DNA of 34,879 nucleotides from RGIG2000 sp045612665 (GTDB lineage: Bacteria > Bacillota > Clostridia > Oscillospirales > CAG-272), in assembly GCA_045612665.1 (NCBI GenBank), contig JAZKZO010000040.1, positions 1-34,879 on the forward strand, read 5' to 3'. Shown in pieces: positions 7,171-15,766 of the stretch. Numbering within the stretch: position 1 is the first letter of the stretch; each line of letters begins with the position of its first letter. The notes beneath the pieces are model-generated. The model made no database searches. It was not told the DNA's origin and saw only the letters and a program-made list of their open reading frames with translations. Made by a program: the position numbers and the translations under genes.

Positions 7171-8086
7171 GGTGGCTACCTCCTGTTACGCTAAGATAAT
7201 AGTCCTCGATGCTCGATTCAATACAGTTGACCTTCAAAATAGTGTTTCCACTTTCCAAAATAGCCGAGAGAGTGTCGTTTAAATTGATTTCTCCGTAAAT
7301 TCTTGCACCGTTTGGCGTTGGGAAAATATCGTCAATAGGAACAATCCTTGCCAAGGTAACGAGCAAGGACTTTTTGTCCTCTGCCTCGATTACAACGGAG
7401 CGTCTGCATTCGTTTTTAAGCTCCTCGGAGGAGATTTCCTTAATGATTTTTCCGTGCGAGATAATTCCGTAGCGAGTAGCCACGAGAGCAAGCTCGGTCA
7501 AAATGTGCGAGGAAATAAGGAAGGTGATGCCCTTTTCACGGTTGAGGCGGAGAATAAGCTCACGCACCTCGACAATTCCCGCAGGGTCAAGACCGTTCAT
7601 TGGCTCGTCAAGAATAAGAAATTCAACGTTTCCAATAAGCGCCATAGCAATTCCAAGGCGCTGACGCATACCGAGAGAGAAGTTTCCTGCGTTTCTTGTG
7701 TCGCTGTAAAGGTCATAAAGACCAACCTCGGAAAGCGCGTCCTTTATCTTTTGCTCGTCGTTAATTCCGAGAATTTCACATTGCATTTTAAGATTGTCGC
7801 GTGCGCTCATATTAAGGTAAATTGACGGAGATTCAACAATCGCGCCAACCTTAGCTCTTGCGCTTAAAATGTCGGGGGACGTGTTTGATTTTCCGAAAAG
7901 CTCAAACGAGCCCTCGTTAGGGAAGATAAGCCCTGTTATAAGGCGAATAATAGTCGTTTTTCCCGAGCCGTTCTCGCCAACAAAGCCGTAAATGTCGCCA
8001 CGTCGAATGCCCATGTTGACATCGCGTAGCACCCATCTGTTTTTGTATCTTTTGGACACACCGTTTGTTTTAAGAATGTATTCCAT
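7163..8086 (-). CDS. ABC transporter ATPase (BcrA-like)
   Basis: 307 residues. Walker A is G-E-N-G-S-G-K-T-T (37-45), the signature is F-S-L-G-M-R-Q (136-142), Walker B is F-L-I-L-D-E (156-161, catalytic E161), and the switch histidine is H194 in S-S-H-I-L. About 85 residues of C-terminal extension follow, as in BcrA-type ATPases. The start has AAGGAA upstream and lies 2 bases after the DUF2304 stop. That tight packing places the pair in the polysaccharide operon rather than in a separate unit. It partners the permease at 6364-7170 and differs from the Wzt-type ATPase at 18892. Confidence 0.9.
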   Translation of the reverse strand: MEYILKTNGVSKRYKNRWVLRDVNMGIRRGDIYGFVGENGSGKTTIIRLITGLIFPNEGSFELFGKSNTSPDILSARAKVGAIVESPSIYLNMSARDNLKMQCEILGINDEQKIKDALSEVGLYDLYSDTRNAGNFSLGMRQRLGIAMALIGNVEFLILDEPMNGLDPAGIVEVRELILRLNREKGITFLISSHILTELALVATRYGIISHGKIIKEISSEELKNECRRSVVIEAEDKKSLLVTLARIVPIDDIFPTPNGARIYGEINLNDTLSAILESGNTILKVNCIESSIEDYYLSVTGGSHHA

Positions 8087-8088
8087 AA

Positions 8089-8472
8089 TTATTCCTTATC
8101 TTGATTTTCGATATTCTTAAGACGGTTTTCGGTGTTTTCATCTACGTCGTGATTAAGAATAGCGATTCTTTGGATTAGGTGGTTAAGACGGCGCTTTGTA
8201 ATAGAAAGCTCAATTGCAAGCTTGAAGAGCTTAAGCATTATAAGCGCAATTACGAGAAGATAAACAAAGTTTACAGGTGATGCAATTCCTAAAAGCTCCG
8301 AGAAGAAGGTAGGTATAATCGGGAAAATACTCATTACAAGGAGTATTACGGAAAAGCCGATCCAATAAACGGAGTCGTCAATGTTAAGCTGTGATTTTCT
8401 TATCTTTCTTATAGTATATATGAAAACTAAAACGGAAATTACTATAAGTACAATTCTTAGTGTATCGCTCAT
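8089..8472 (-). CDS. DUF2304 small membrane protein (GacJ-like)
   Basis: 127 residues. Layout: a first membrane span (about 5-22), a basic loop I-R-K-I-R-K-S-Q, two further hydrophobic stretches around the conserved-looking P-x-x-x-x-x-x-L-L-G-I-A-S-P-V-N, and a polar C-terminal helix rich in charged residues. This is the DUF2304 pattern. In group A streptococci the DUF2304 protein GacJ binds the GT2 GacI and raises its GlcNAc-phosphate-undecaprenol synthase activity. Here the start overlaps the stop of a GacI-like GT2 by ATGA, which argues for the same partnership. Sugar identity is unknown. Confidence 0.82.
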   Translation of the reverse strand: MSDTLRIVLIVISVLVFIYTIRKIRKSQLNIDDSVYWIGFSVILLVMSIFPIIPTFFSELLGIASPVNFVYLLVIALIMLKLFKLAIELSITKRRLNHLIQRIAILNHDVDENTENRLKNIENQDKE

Positions 8473-9179
8473 TTCTTAATCTCCTTCTTGATTTTTGCTT
8501 TTTTTCTGAACCATTGAACAAATATGATAGAGAAGAACATATGGAACATATATTTGATTGAACGTCCGAGGTTGAGATAGCTCTCTCCTGCAATACGCTC
8601 GCTCATTTCAACCTGTACCTCTTTAACCTTAGCGCCACTTCTGATAAGGTGAGCAACGGTGTCGGGCTCAGGACCGTAGTCATCTGTTGTAGCCATAACC
8701 TTGATAACCTTACGGTTGAACATTCTCATGCCCGAGGTAGGGTCCTTTATCTTTTTGCCGGTTGTGATACGAATGATAAACTGAATGAGGTTAGAGCCGA
8801 GCATTCTGCCTGTAAACGGCTTTTTCTTTTCAACAAAGCGAGAGCCGATGCAAACGTCGCAATCGTCCATAGCCTCTATCATTTTTTCTATGTAAGCAGG
8901 GTCGTGCTGACCGTCGCCGTCGAATTGAATAGCGTAGTCATATCCCTTTTCGTATGCATAAATAAGACCTGCCTGAACACCGTCTGCAAGACCTACGTTT
9001 ATAGGCATATTTAGGTGATTATAGCCCTTGCTACGACAAATCTCAAGAGTGTTGTCCTTCGAGCCGTCGTTGATAACGAGATAGTCGTATTGTGGATAAT
9101 TGTTTATAAGGTTGTCCACAACTCTTTCAATGTTTTCCCCCTCGTTATAAGCGGGGATGATGATTAATAGCCTTTTCAT
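8469..9179 (-). CDS. GT2 polyprenyl-phosphate sugar synthase (DPMS/GacI-like)
   Basis: 236 residues. The GT-A fold opens with I-I-I-P-A-Y-N-E-G-E-N-I and V-I-N-D-G-S-K-D-N-T, and the metal site is F-D-G-D-G-Q-H-D (86-93). D-P-T-S-G-M-R (146-152) is the dolichol-phosphate-mannose-synthase family block. A single hydrophobic helix (about 209-224) with a basic tail should hold it on the membrane. The family moves a sugar from a nucleotide donor to undecaprenyl or dolichyl phosphate. With the overlapping DUF2304 gene and the nearby flippase and GT-C proteins, it probably supplies a lipid-linked sugar for use outside the membrane. Start ATG at 9179, one base after the stop of the preceding GT2. The donor sugar cannot be told from sequence. 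Confidence 0.87.
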   Translation of the reverse strand: MKRLLIIIPAYNEGENIERVVDNLINNYPQYDYLVINDGSKDNTLEICRSKGYNHLNMPINVGLADGVQAGLIYAYEKGYDYAIQFDGDGQHDPAYIEKMIEAMDDCDVCIGSRFVEKKKPFTGRMLGSNLIQFIIRITTGKKIKDPTSGMRMFNRKVIKVMATTDDYGPEPDTVAHLIRSGAKVKEVQVEMSERIAGESYLNLGRSIKYMFHMFFSIIFVQWFRKKAKIKKEIKK

Positions 9180-9180
9180 T

Positions 9181-9981
9181 TTATTTCTCCTTTGATAAGT
9201 CGTTGCTATCTGCGCCCTTTGAATAAAGCCTTGCTATAAGCTTTGCAAAGGGTGTAATCCAAAATCGTTTGAACATCATATATTCCTCAGATGACCTAAG
9301 TCCGTTTTGAGTTAGGTTGGTTGTTTCCGACTCCTCGTGAATTCTATGGCCCATAAGAGGCTTTTTGGTGTATAGGAAAGAGCCTTTTTTCTTGGAAAGT
9401 CGCTCCCAAGCGTCCCAGTCGCAGGTGAACTTGAATTGCTTGTCAAACTTGAAGTCCTTTAATGCCTCGTCAGAGAAGGTTACGGCAGGACAGCAAATAG
9501 ACGTTCCGAGGGATAGAACTCTTCTTCTAACAAATCTACTTTTCTTAAACATTCTGAAGGGAACGTTCATTAATCGTTTGATTTTGAGAAGCTTGTTTTT
9601 ATATACGCGCTTTCCGTTTCTTATCTCGAAATATTCGCTGAATGCGATGATAGGATGCTTGTCATTTTCCATTTTAGAGAGAAGCGTTTCGGCATACGGT
9701 GGATCGTAAACGTCGTCCTGATGCGCAATTGTTATGTATTTTGTATCAGCACAGGATACTGCAAAGTTCCAGTCGCCTGTGATTCCTGCCTCGCCCTCAT
9801 TTATATATAAAGGAAGATTGTATTTTTCGGCAATTCCCTTGATATGGTCATTCGGTGTAGAGGTTGAAATCAAAATCTTGCTTTTAACAGTTTGGGCAAG
9901 CAGAGATTGCACGCACTCCTCAAGGAATTGACTTTCCTTGTATGCGCACAAAACGAAGGTGTGGTTTTTAATTTCCGTCAT
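9181..9981 (-). CDS. Family 2 glycosyltransferase
   Basis: 266 residues. The GT-A start is F-V-L-C-A-Y-K-E-S-Q-F-L (9-20), the nucleotide-sugar region includes N-E-G-E-A-G-I-T-G-D-W-N (61-72), and the metal motif is H-Q-D-D (87-90). A later F-T-C-D-W-D-A-W-E block is typical of GT2 enzymes that build surface polysaccharides. It has no membrane span and should act on the cytoplasmic face. The start overlaps the Wzx flippase gene by 14 bases. Position between the flippase and the lipid-sugar synthase suggests it extends the same lipid-linked unit or the main chain. Donor and acceptor unknown. Confidence 0.85.
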   Translation of the reverse strand: MTEIKNHTFVLCAYKESQFLEECVQSLLAQTVKSKILISTSTPNDHIKGIAEKYNLPLYINEGEAGITGDWNFAVSCADTKYITIAHQDDVYDPPYAETLLSKMENDKHPIIAFSEYFEIRNGKRVYKNKLLKIKRLMNVPFRMFKKSRFVRRRVLSLGTSICCPAVTFSDEALKDFKFDKQFKFTCDWDAWERLSKKKGSFLYTKKPLMGHRIHEESETTNLTQNGLRSSEEYMMFKRFWITPFAKLIARLYSKGADSNDLSKEK

Positions 9982-11242
9982 TTGTTTCGCTCCTTTGCTC
10001 GCTTCTTTTGAAAAAGAACACGAGAAATTTTATTATATAGATTAAAGATATTAACGCAAATCCGAGGATTATCGAGGCGTTAGTGCCTGTATATATAGAC
10101 TTTTTAATTGTGAAAACAGCCATTAAAAGACTTACCGCAAAACCGCAAATTGCACCGATAAGCAATGTTTTTGTATCTCTCATAACAACGAGAAGCATAC
10201 CAAGCAGCCAAACAAGAGCAGTAAGAGCGCTTGCGATTATCGTCGGATAGAGAAGATAAACGTATTCGCGTATTTCCTCTCCAAAAACAAGCACCATGGC
10301 AAATTCGCCAAGGAGCAGAACTGCAAGCATGGCAAGAGCTGTTATGCCAACAAGTAGTCCGAATAGCTTTAAAAGAAGCTTTGCAATAGCCGTTTTGTCG
10401 CCTCTTGAGTGTGCGTCCTCAAAGACTCCGATAAGAGGAGTAAACACAAAGGTTACAAAGGCTTGAACAAGCACGGAGATAGCAGAGACCGAGGCGTAGT
10501 AGCCAAGCACCTCTTCTCCGTGATGAAATTCAAGAAAATATCTTGCCAAGGGAACGATTGCGTTGATGCACGCGCCGTAAGCCACCATAGGAAGGCAAAC
10601 CTTGGTAAGAGAGAGGGATGCCTTAAGGCTGGCTTTAAGGCTGATGCTCTCGATTCGTTTTACAGCAAGAAGGTCGTAGAAAATCAACGGAACAAGCGTT
10701 GCAAGTGCCATTGAAAGAATAGCTACGGCAAGATTTTTAAACAATGCCATCGAGGCACTAAATGCGCCGACTAGGAGTATTCCTCTAATTATAAAGGATT
10801 TTCCTGCAATATCAAGTCGCCACTGCCTTTGCGCTACACCGTGCAGAACATCCGCAAAGCCCTCGACGAGCTTTACAAGCATATAAGCAATAATGCTAAG
10901 CGACGTAATCAAATCGTAGCTGTTTATAAGAACGAAAGCCATGCAAAGCACAAGAGATACGCCACAGGTCAGTATTCGGTGAAAAACGTATTCTGACGGG
11001 GAGTAGAGCCCCTGTGCATCCGAAACCTGATAATTTCTAACATTAAATAAGGTGATTACAGAGAAGAAGGTGGAAATCGACATTGCAAGAGATAAAATTC
11101 CCGCATCGGCATAGCTATCCGTTGACAAATGTACAACGATTACGCTAAGTAGCCATTGACAAACAAGATAGAATAGCGAGCCTGCCGTGTTCCAAATGAC
11201 GTTGTAGGCTATTTTACCGTTCTTTATTATAATCACCTCCAA
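9968..11242 (-). CDS. Wzx-type polysaccharide flippase (MOP superfamily, GacK-like role)
   Basis: About 424 residues with 12 or so membrane spans, opening N-V-I-W-N-T-A-G-S-L-F-Y as in many Gram-positive Wzx proteins. It should flip undecaprenyl-linked sugars to the outer face. The start is uncertain. The TTG at 11240-11242 is the longest legal start, but it sits inside the ribosome site itself (TTGGAGGTG), which is correctly spaced for an ATA codon at 11225-11227, six bases downstream of GGAGGTG. Homology-style length also favours a start near I-K-N-G-K. The preceding gene stops at 11246. With Wzm/Wzt already present for chain export, this flippase more likely handles single lipid-linked sugars for side-chain addition. 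Confidence 0.82.
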   Translation of the reverse strand: MEVIIIKNGKIAYNVIWNTAGSLFYLVCQWLLSVIVVHLSTDSYADAGILSLAMSISTFFSVITLFNVRNYQVSDAQGLYSPSEYVFHRILTCGVSLVLCMAFVLINSYDLITSLSIIAYMLVKLVEGFADVLHGVAQRQWRLDIAGKSFIIRGILLVGAFSASMALFKNLAVAILSMALATLVPLIFYDLLAVKRIESISLKASLKASLSLTKVCLPMVAYGACINAIVPLARYFLEFHHGEEVLGYYASVSAISVLVQAFVTFVFTPLIGVFEDAHSRGDKTAIAKLLLKLFGLLVGITALAMLAVLLLGEFAMVLVFGEEIREYVYLLYPTIIASALTALVWLLGMLLVVMRDTKTLLIGAICGFAVSLLMAVFTIKKSIYTGTNASIILGFALISLIYIIKFLVFFFKRSEQRSETNDGN

Positions 11243-11245
11243 GAT

Positions 11246-13450
11246 TTATTTAAGTGTTGCAACGAGTAATGGAATGTAAACATCCATAAGAGTTAGCACG
11301 GTCATGAGCGCAAATCCGCCGTAAACCATAGTTTGAGTTACGCGCCTGTCAATGTGAGAATGCACTCTCGCAGGAGAAATGCAATAGAAGAACAGAGGCA
11401 TAATCGGGAATACATATCTATATTGAACACCGTTGATTGTAGGATGTGCAACAGGAGTAAATGCAATATAAAGCGCGGTTACAACAAGCATTGTAGCTCC
11501 AACGCACGCAAGAGCGCCTATTCCTCTTACAATGTGGCGATTTTTGAACATATCGTTTTCACTTTTGTCAGTAAATGCCACAAACATAAGAATGAAGATA
11601 AGAACGGTTGCGTAGAAGGTGTAAGGCGTGCCAAGATACGTATGGCTTGTGATATTGTTGCTCATATTTTCAAATGAAAGGAAATACGAGATGAATTCAA
11701 ATACTATTTTAAGATAAGCAAACGGATTCTTCAAAATGAACTTAAGCTGTTCGGAGGAATTAACTCCCGCACCGCCTCTGTAGTCCGCTGCGCCCCCTGT
11801 GTCGATGAGGAATGGAAGGGCGAAGGAAAGAAGAATTACAAGCATTGTGGCTGCACATGCGATAAGATAGTATCTTTGTGCCTTTTTGTCCTTAAATTTG
11901 CTCTTAGGCATAAATAGCATAGGAAGCATAAGAACAAAGTAAACCGCCTTTGGTCCACAGCCAAGAAGCATAGCGCCAAGCATAACTATACAGTCAAGCA
12001 CCGTAAGCCTCTTTTCACTTTGCTGAAGCTCGGATATGAAGTAGGAAACGCCAAAGGTTACAAACGCCATTACCCAAGAGTCATACGTAAGCGATGATGC
12101 GAGAATGAGCATTGACGGCATAAGACAAATTGCAGAAACTAAATATCCACCACTTTTAAGCTTTTTAATGCCAAGCGCAACGACAAAGGAATAAACGATG
12201 ATACAAACAAGCTTTGAGAACATAAAGGTTTGAACGTACGAAAGCTTGAGAAGATCTCCTATGGCCATTACAATAGCAACAGGAAGATATCCTATCATAT
12301 TATAAAGGTTATTGAAGCCACCGTTGTCGTAGCTAAAGCTTAGCGCATCAGTTGTTGCGATGCTTTGAGCAAATCCCGTAGGATCATTTATGAATTCACC
12401 GTTGCTTAAATGTCGCCAAATCATTCGCATATCGGTAAACGACATTTTTCCACCGAATAGCGCGGTTTCAAGCTTTAAGCAGTTTTCGTAGTGAATTTCC
12501 TCATCGGGAACGTTAAGAGTTGTAAGCGGTAAGCAAAGCGAGAGCATAACGCCGATTATGAGTGCAACTATCAAGAACATACGCTCAGGCGTTGCAAAGC
12601 TTCCTGTAACAATCTTTTCGGCAATGTTTATGCCCAAGGTGATGCAGGAGATTGTAAACATCCAAATTATTTTTTGCGTGCTTGCACCGCTTGTCCAGAA
12701 CATTGAAAATACGGAGAACAAGAAGACAAGGTTGGTTAATCGCATAAGTCCGTGAAGCACTAGCGACGGGAAGCGCTTGTCCCTATAAAGCTCCTTAAAA
12801 TAATCAACGTCAGCTAAAGCGAGCTTGTAAATCCAATCAAAATATCCGATTTTCTTTTCGAAAACGATAAGAAGCGCAAGAAGTAGAATAAAGATGATAA
12901 GAACAGCAACGTTAAGCTTGTATTGTGGGGCTGAAAGGGACTGAATGTCGTAGAAGGATACCTCTTTTATCGAAAATTCCTCGGAGGACTTGATGTCAAG
13001 TCGCAAGGATAGGCAATCAAGCCCCTCGATGCTTACTATGGACAATAGACCGTTTGAGGATATCATATCCTTGTGGGCATAAACCTCTTGGGAGTTGAAT
13101 GCCTCTCCGTCCTTAGAGTAGTATAAAACGATGTCTAGGTCGCGATTTACAGGCGCGTTAAAGGTGATAAACAGCCAGTCGGCTTGAAATCTTTCGCCTT
13201 GAAATCCGATTGCGTGCCACGAGTCGTGTCCTACTGACTTGAAGAAGATTTTGCCGTTTTCATCGGTTCTTATTTCGTAGCCGTAGTGGTCGTTTGTGAT
13301 GAGCTTCTCCGCAGACATATTAAGCGACTGCGTGCTTGTGGAGTCTGAACGGAAGGATACAATTGAGCACACTAAAAATATTAAAATAAATGAAACAAAG
13401 ATTCCAAACAGAGTTCTGTGTTTTTTAATAAGCAAAGCGTTATCCCCCAA
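11246..13450 (-). CDS. DUF2142-like GT-C membrane glycosyltransferase with outer N-terminal domain
   Basis: 734 residues. A first span (about 13-33) is followed by an outer beta-rich domain (about 35-178, including S-W-H-A-I-G-F-Q and D-I-V-L-Y-Y-S-K-D-G-E). A second span near 180-198 leads to a multi-span core. The loop N-V-P-D-E-E-I-H-Y (near 325) matches the acidic first-loop motif of GT-C enzymes and the P-D-E-x-x-H of DUF2142. A late V-Q-Y-R-Y-V-F-P-I is also DUF2142-like. GT-C enzymes use lipid-phosphate sugars outside the membrane. The start is weak: TTG at 13450 directly follows the stop of the upstream gene, and a second TTG at codon 6 is better spaced from GGGGGA. Either way translation is probably coupled. 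Confidence 0.78.
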   Translation of the reverse strand: MGDNALLIKKHRTLFGIFVSFILIFLVCSIVSFRSDSTSTQSLNMSAEKLITNDHYGYEIRTDENGKIFFKSVGHDSWHAIGFQGERFQADWLFITFNAPVNRDLDIVLYYSKDGEAFNSQEVYAHKDMISSNGLLSIVSIEGLDCLSLRLDIKSSEEFSIKEVSFYDIQSLSAPQYKLNVAVLIIFILLLALLIVFEKKIGYFDWIYKLALADVDYFKELYRDKRFPSLVLHGLMRLTNLVFLFSVFSMFWTSGASTQKIIWMFTISCITLGINIAEKIVTGSFATPERMFLIVALIIGVMLSLCLPLTTLNVPDEEIHYENCLKLETALFGGKMSFTDMRMIWRHLSNGEFINDPTGFAQSIATTDALSFSYDNGGFNNLYNMIGYLPVAIVMAIGDLLKLSYVQTFMFSKLVCIIVYSFVVALGIKKLKSGGYLVSAICLMPSMLILASSLTYDSWVMAFVTFGVSYFISELQQSEKRLTVLDCIVMLGAMLLGCGPKAVYFVLMLPMLFMPKSKFKDKKAQRYYLIACAATMLVILLSFALPFLIDTGGAADYRGGAGVNSSEQLKFILKNPFAYLKIVFEFISYFLSFENMSNNITSHTYLGTPYTFYATVLIFILMFVAFTDKSENDMFKNRHIVRGIGALACVGATMLVVTALYIAFTPVAHPTINGVQYRYVFPIMPLFFYCISPARVHSHIDRRVTQTMVYGGFALMTVLTLMDVYIPLLVATLK

Positions 13451-15766
13451 TTAGTAGTAGATTATTTCGTAGATAAACACATTCTCCTCGTTATAGATAA
13501 GAGAAAAATCAAGTGAGTTTGAGCTCTCCTGTATTGGATAAGGAGAGAATACGTATTTTACCTCGGTAAGCTTGATATCCTCGTAATTTAAACGAAGAAC
13601 CATAAGGTCAGGCTGTGCGAGAGTGAAGCTTGTTGGCTCTGAGGTGAATATACAGCAAACGTGGCTGTATCTATTATACACCTCGTTATATTGCCCTGTC
13701 GGATCGAGCTTTTGCCAAAGCTCCATATTAGGAATATAGTTTATAGAGTTGATTGTAGGTGCGCCGTTTGCAATAAGGAATTGTGGGAATATGATTGTGT
13801 CATAGCCTATCCATTTTGCATCCGGATCTTCCTCTACAATTTGCTGAACTGTGTGAGATGCAGGCTTCTCAAAGAGGGAATCGAGCCCTCGAGAAACAGG
13901 AAGAACAAGCACGCCACACATAATTATTAAAACAGTAGTAACTGCTATAACTGCGTTTCTAATCCTTTCGGGAGTCTTACACAAAAGAACAACGACAAGA
14001 GCAACTATAATGATGCTTATTGTAGCCAAATATGTATAAGTCATAAAGGAAGGATAGTGAGTTTGAGTTGTTCTTATGTTATAAAGAACAAGTAAAATTC
14101 CGGCACAGGCACCGCCCCAAACAGGAATTGAAATCTTGTCCTCGTCCTTGTAGGAAAGAAGTCTGATGAGCAGGTATGCGTTCGCAAGACCAAGGACGTC
14201 AATTGCTCTTATCGGAATTGAGTATCCCATAAGAGATATCTTAGCAAGCCAAGAGGGGAAGCCCTTTGTGCAATAAAGAGTGATAAATGCAGTTGGGACA
14301 AGCAGTAAAAGCGTAAGAACGTCGATTTTTCCTTGCTTTTTAACTATTTTTGTAATAATTTGCTTAATAACCGTTATTGTGGCAAGGAGCATAGGGAGTG
14401 GGAATAGGTTAAAGAAAACTCCTGCCTCGCTATTGTTTCCTGTATTTTTGAACGGATATAAAAGAGATTGAATGTACCAAGAGCCCTTGTAGAAGGTGTC
14501 TCCACCGACGTCAAATCTTTTTCCGGGATAAACGGTCTGCATTACCGCCTCGCTATAAGCCTTTGTATCGTTAAGATATGCGAGAACAATAGAAGCGAGG
14601 AAAACGAAGGCAACACCAACGAGAGTCCATTCCTTCCAACGCATGACCTTTATCTTGTCGAAATTGTCAATGATAAGCCAAGCGAATATTGCAATCAAAA
14701 CATATGCCATAGGCACCTGCCAAGCAGGATATAGATTGCAAATAAAGCAAGCGCCCGAGAGGGCAACGCCAAGCGCAAGAAGCGCCTTGTGCCATAGCTT
14801 TTCCTTTTTCAAGAAGTGATATGAGCATACTATAATCGCTTGTAGGCAGAGAATATGAATGTTTACGCTCCACCAAAGCGCGAATTGAGAAAGTCCGAGA
14901 ATTCCCATTCCAAGAACGGAGAGGCGTCGGTTTCCGCCTGTTATAACAAGTGAAAACTCGTAAGCCATAATCACGCTCATTATAAAGAGTCCCGACCAAT
15001 AAAACGCTGTTCCGTAAACTGTTCCAAACAGGAAGAAGCCGAGATTAAAGGGATTGCTGAGTGCAGAATAGCTAAGGTAAAGATACGACGAGGAAATGTT
15101 ATAGTTTCCACAGCCTCTCACAATGTCGTTTATAAGTCCGTAGCCACTGTATTCTGCGCTTGCACGTCTTGGCATATCAACTAGCCATTCGTCGCTTCGT
15201 ATGTCGCGAAGCTCTCCAAAAATCGGCAAGGTAAAGCTTGTTTGAGAGCTTGGCTGAACCGAATAGTGGAAGCATCCTGCGTTTGTAAAGCTAAGCTTTA
15301 ATAAAACGAAAAGGAGAAAAACCGATAGAGCAATAAACCATCTGTTTTTGTGAATAAACTCCGAAACGAGCTCCTTTTCAAAAATCACATAACAGCTAAT
15401 TGTGGAAAATACAATCAAAAACAGTAGGATTCTGATAATTGATTCCACGTTGATAATCCAAAGAGTGTGTAGTAAGCAATAGAGATTATTTGCTCCAATT
15501 GCAAGAGCAATTCCGGCGGACGCAACCGTGCCTGCCTTGAAATATATCAGTCCTTTTTTTGGTATCAAATGCTGAATAGCACCGTAAAGAACCAGAAATG
15601 AGCATCCAATAAATATTGCAAGCACGGCAAGCCATACGCTTATTTTAGAGTGCTCTAGCAAGGAATACAAATTTTCTACGATAATTGTATAAGCCATGAA
15701 AACACAGTAGAGAATAAGCGTCTTTTTGTGCGTGTTATTTATTTTCCTTGAAAGCAACGTTTTCAT
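13451..15766 (-). CDS. Large multi-span membrane protein, probable GT-C glycosyltransferase
   Basis: 771 residues with about 13 or more membrane spans. After four or five N-terminal spans there is an outer loop with D-I-R-S-D-E-W-L-V-D-M-P; this acidic motif after a span resembles the catalytic loop of GT-C enzymes and of large uncharacterised membrane proteins in actinobacterial and clostridial cell-wall loci. The C-terminal quarter is a soluble outer domain ending E-N-V-F-I-Y-E-I-I-Y-Y. The ATG overlaps the stop of the 1038-residue glycosyltransferase by ATGA. I infer that it adds a sugar from an undecaprenyl-phosphate donor to the exported chain. Enzymatic role is inferred from topology and context, not from a recognised family. 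Confidence 0.65.
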   Translation of the reverse strand: MKTLLSRKINNTHKKTLILYCVFMAYTIIVENLYSLLEHSKISVWLAVLAIFIGCSFLVLYGAIQHLIPKKGLIYFKAGTVASAGIALAIGANNLYCLLHTLWIINVESIIRILLFLIVFSTISCYVIFEKELVSEFIHKNRWFIALSVFLLFVLLKLSFTNAGCFHYSVQPSSQTSFTLPIFGELRDIRSDEWLVDMPRRASAEYSGYGLINDIVRGCGNYNISSSYLYLSYSALSNPFNLGFFLFGTVYGTAFYWSGLFIMSVIMAYEFSLVITGGNRRLSVLGMGILGLSQFALWWSVNIHILCLQAIIVCSYHFLKKEKLWHKALLALGVALSGACFICNLYPAWQVPMAYVLIAIFAWLIIDNFDKIKVMRWKEWTLVGVAFVFLASIVLAYLNDTKAYSEAVMQTVYPGKRFDVGGDTFYKGSWYIQSLLYPFKNTGNNSEAGVFFNLFPLPMLLATITVIKQIITKIVKKQGKIDVLTLLLLVPTAFITLYCTKGFPSWLAKISLMGYSIPIRAIDVLGLANAYLLIRLLSYKDEDKISIPVWGGACAGILLVLYNIRTTQTHYPSFMTYTYLATISIIIVALVVVLLCKTPERIRNAVIAVTTVLIIMCGVLVLPVSRGLDSLFEKPASHTVQQIVEEDPDAKWIGYDTIIFPQFLIANGAPTINSINYIPNMELWQKLDPTGQYNEVYNRYSHVCCIFTSEPTSFTLAQPDLMVLRLNYEDIKLTEVKYVFSPYPIQESSNSLDFSLIYNEENVFIYEIIYY

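Noticed and set aside
6364..8086. Phage-defence or toxin system
   Set aside because: All motifs are those of a plain ABC-2 exporter; nothing in this window resembles a nuclease, toxin-antitoxin or known defence effector.
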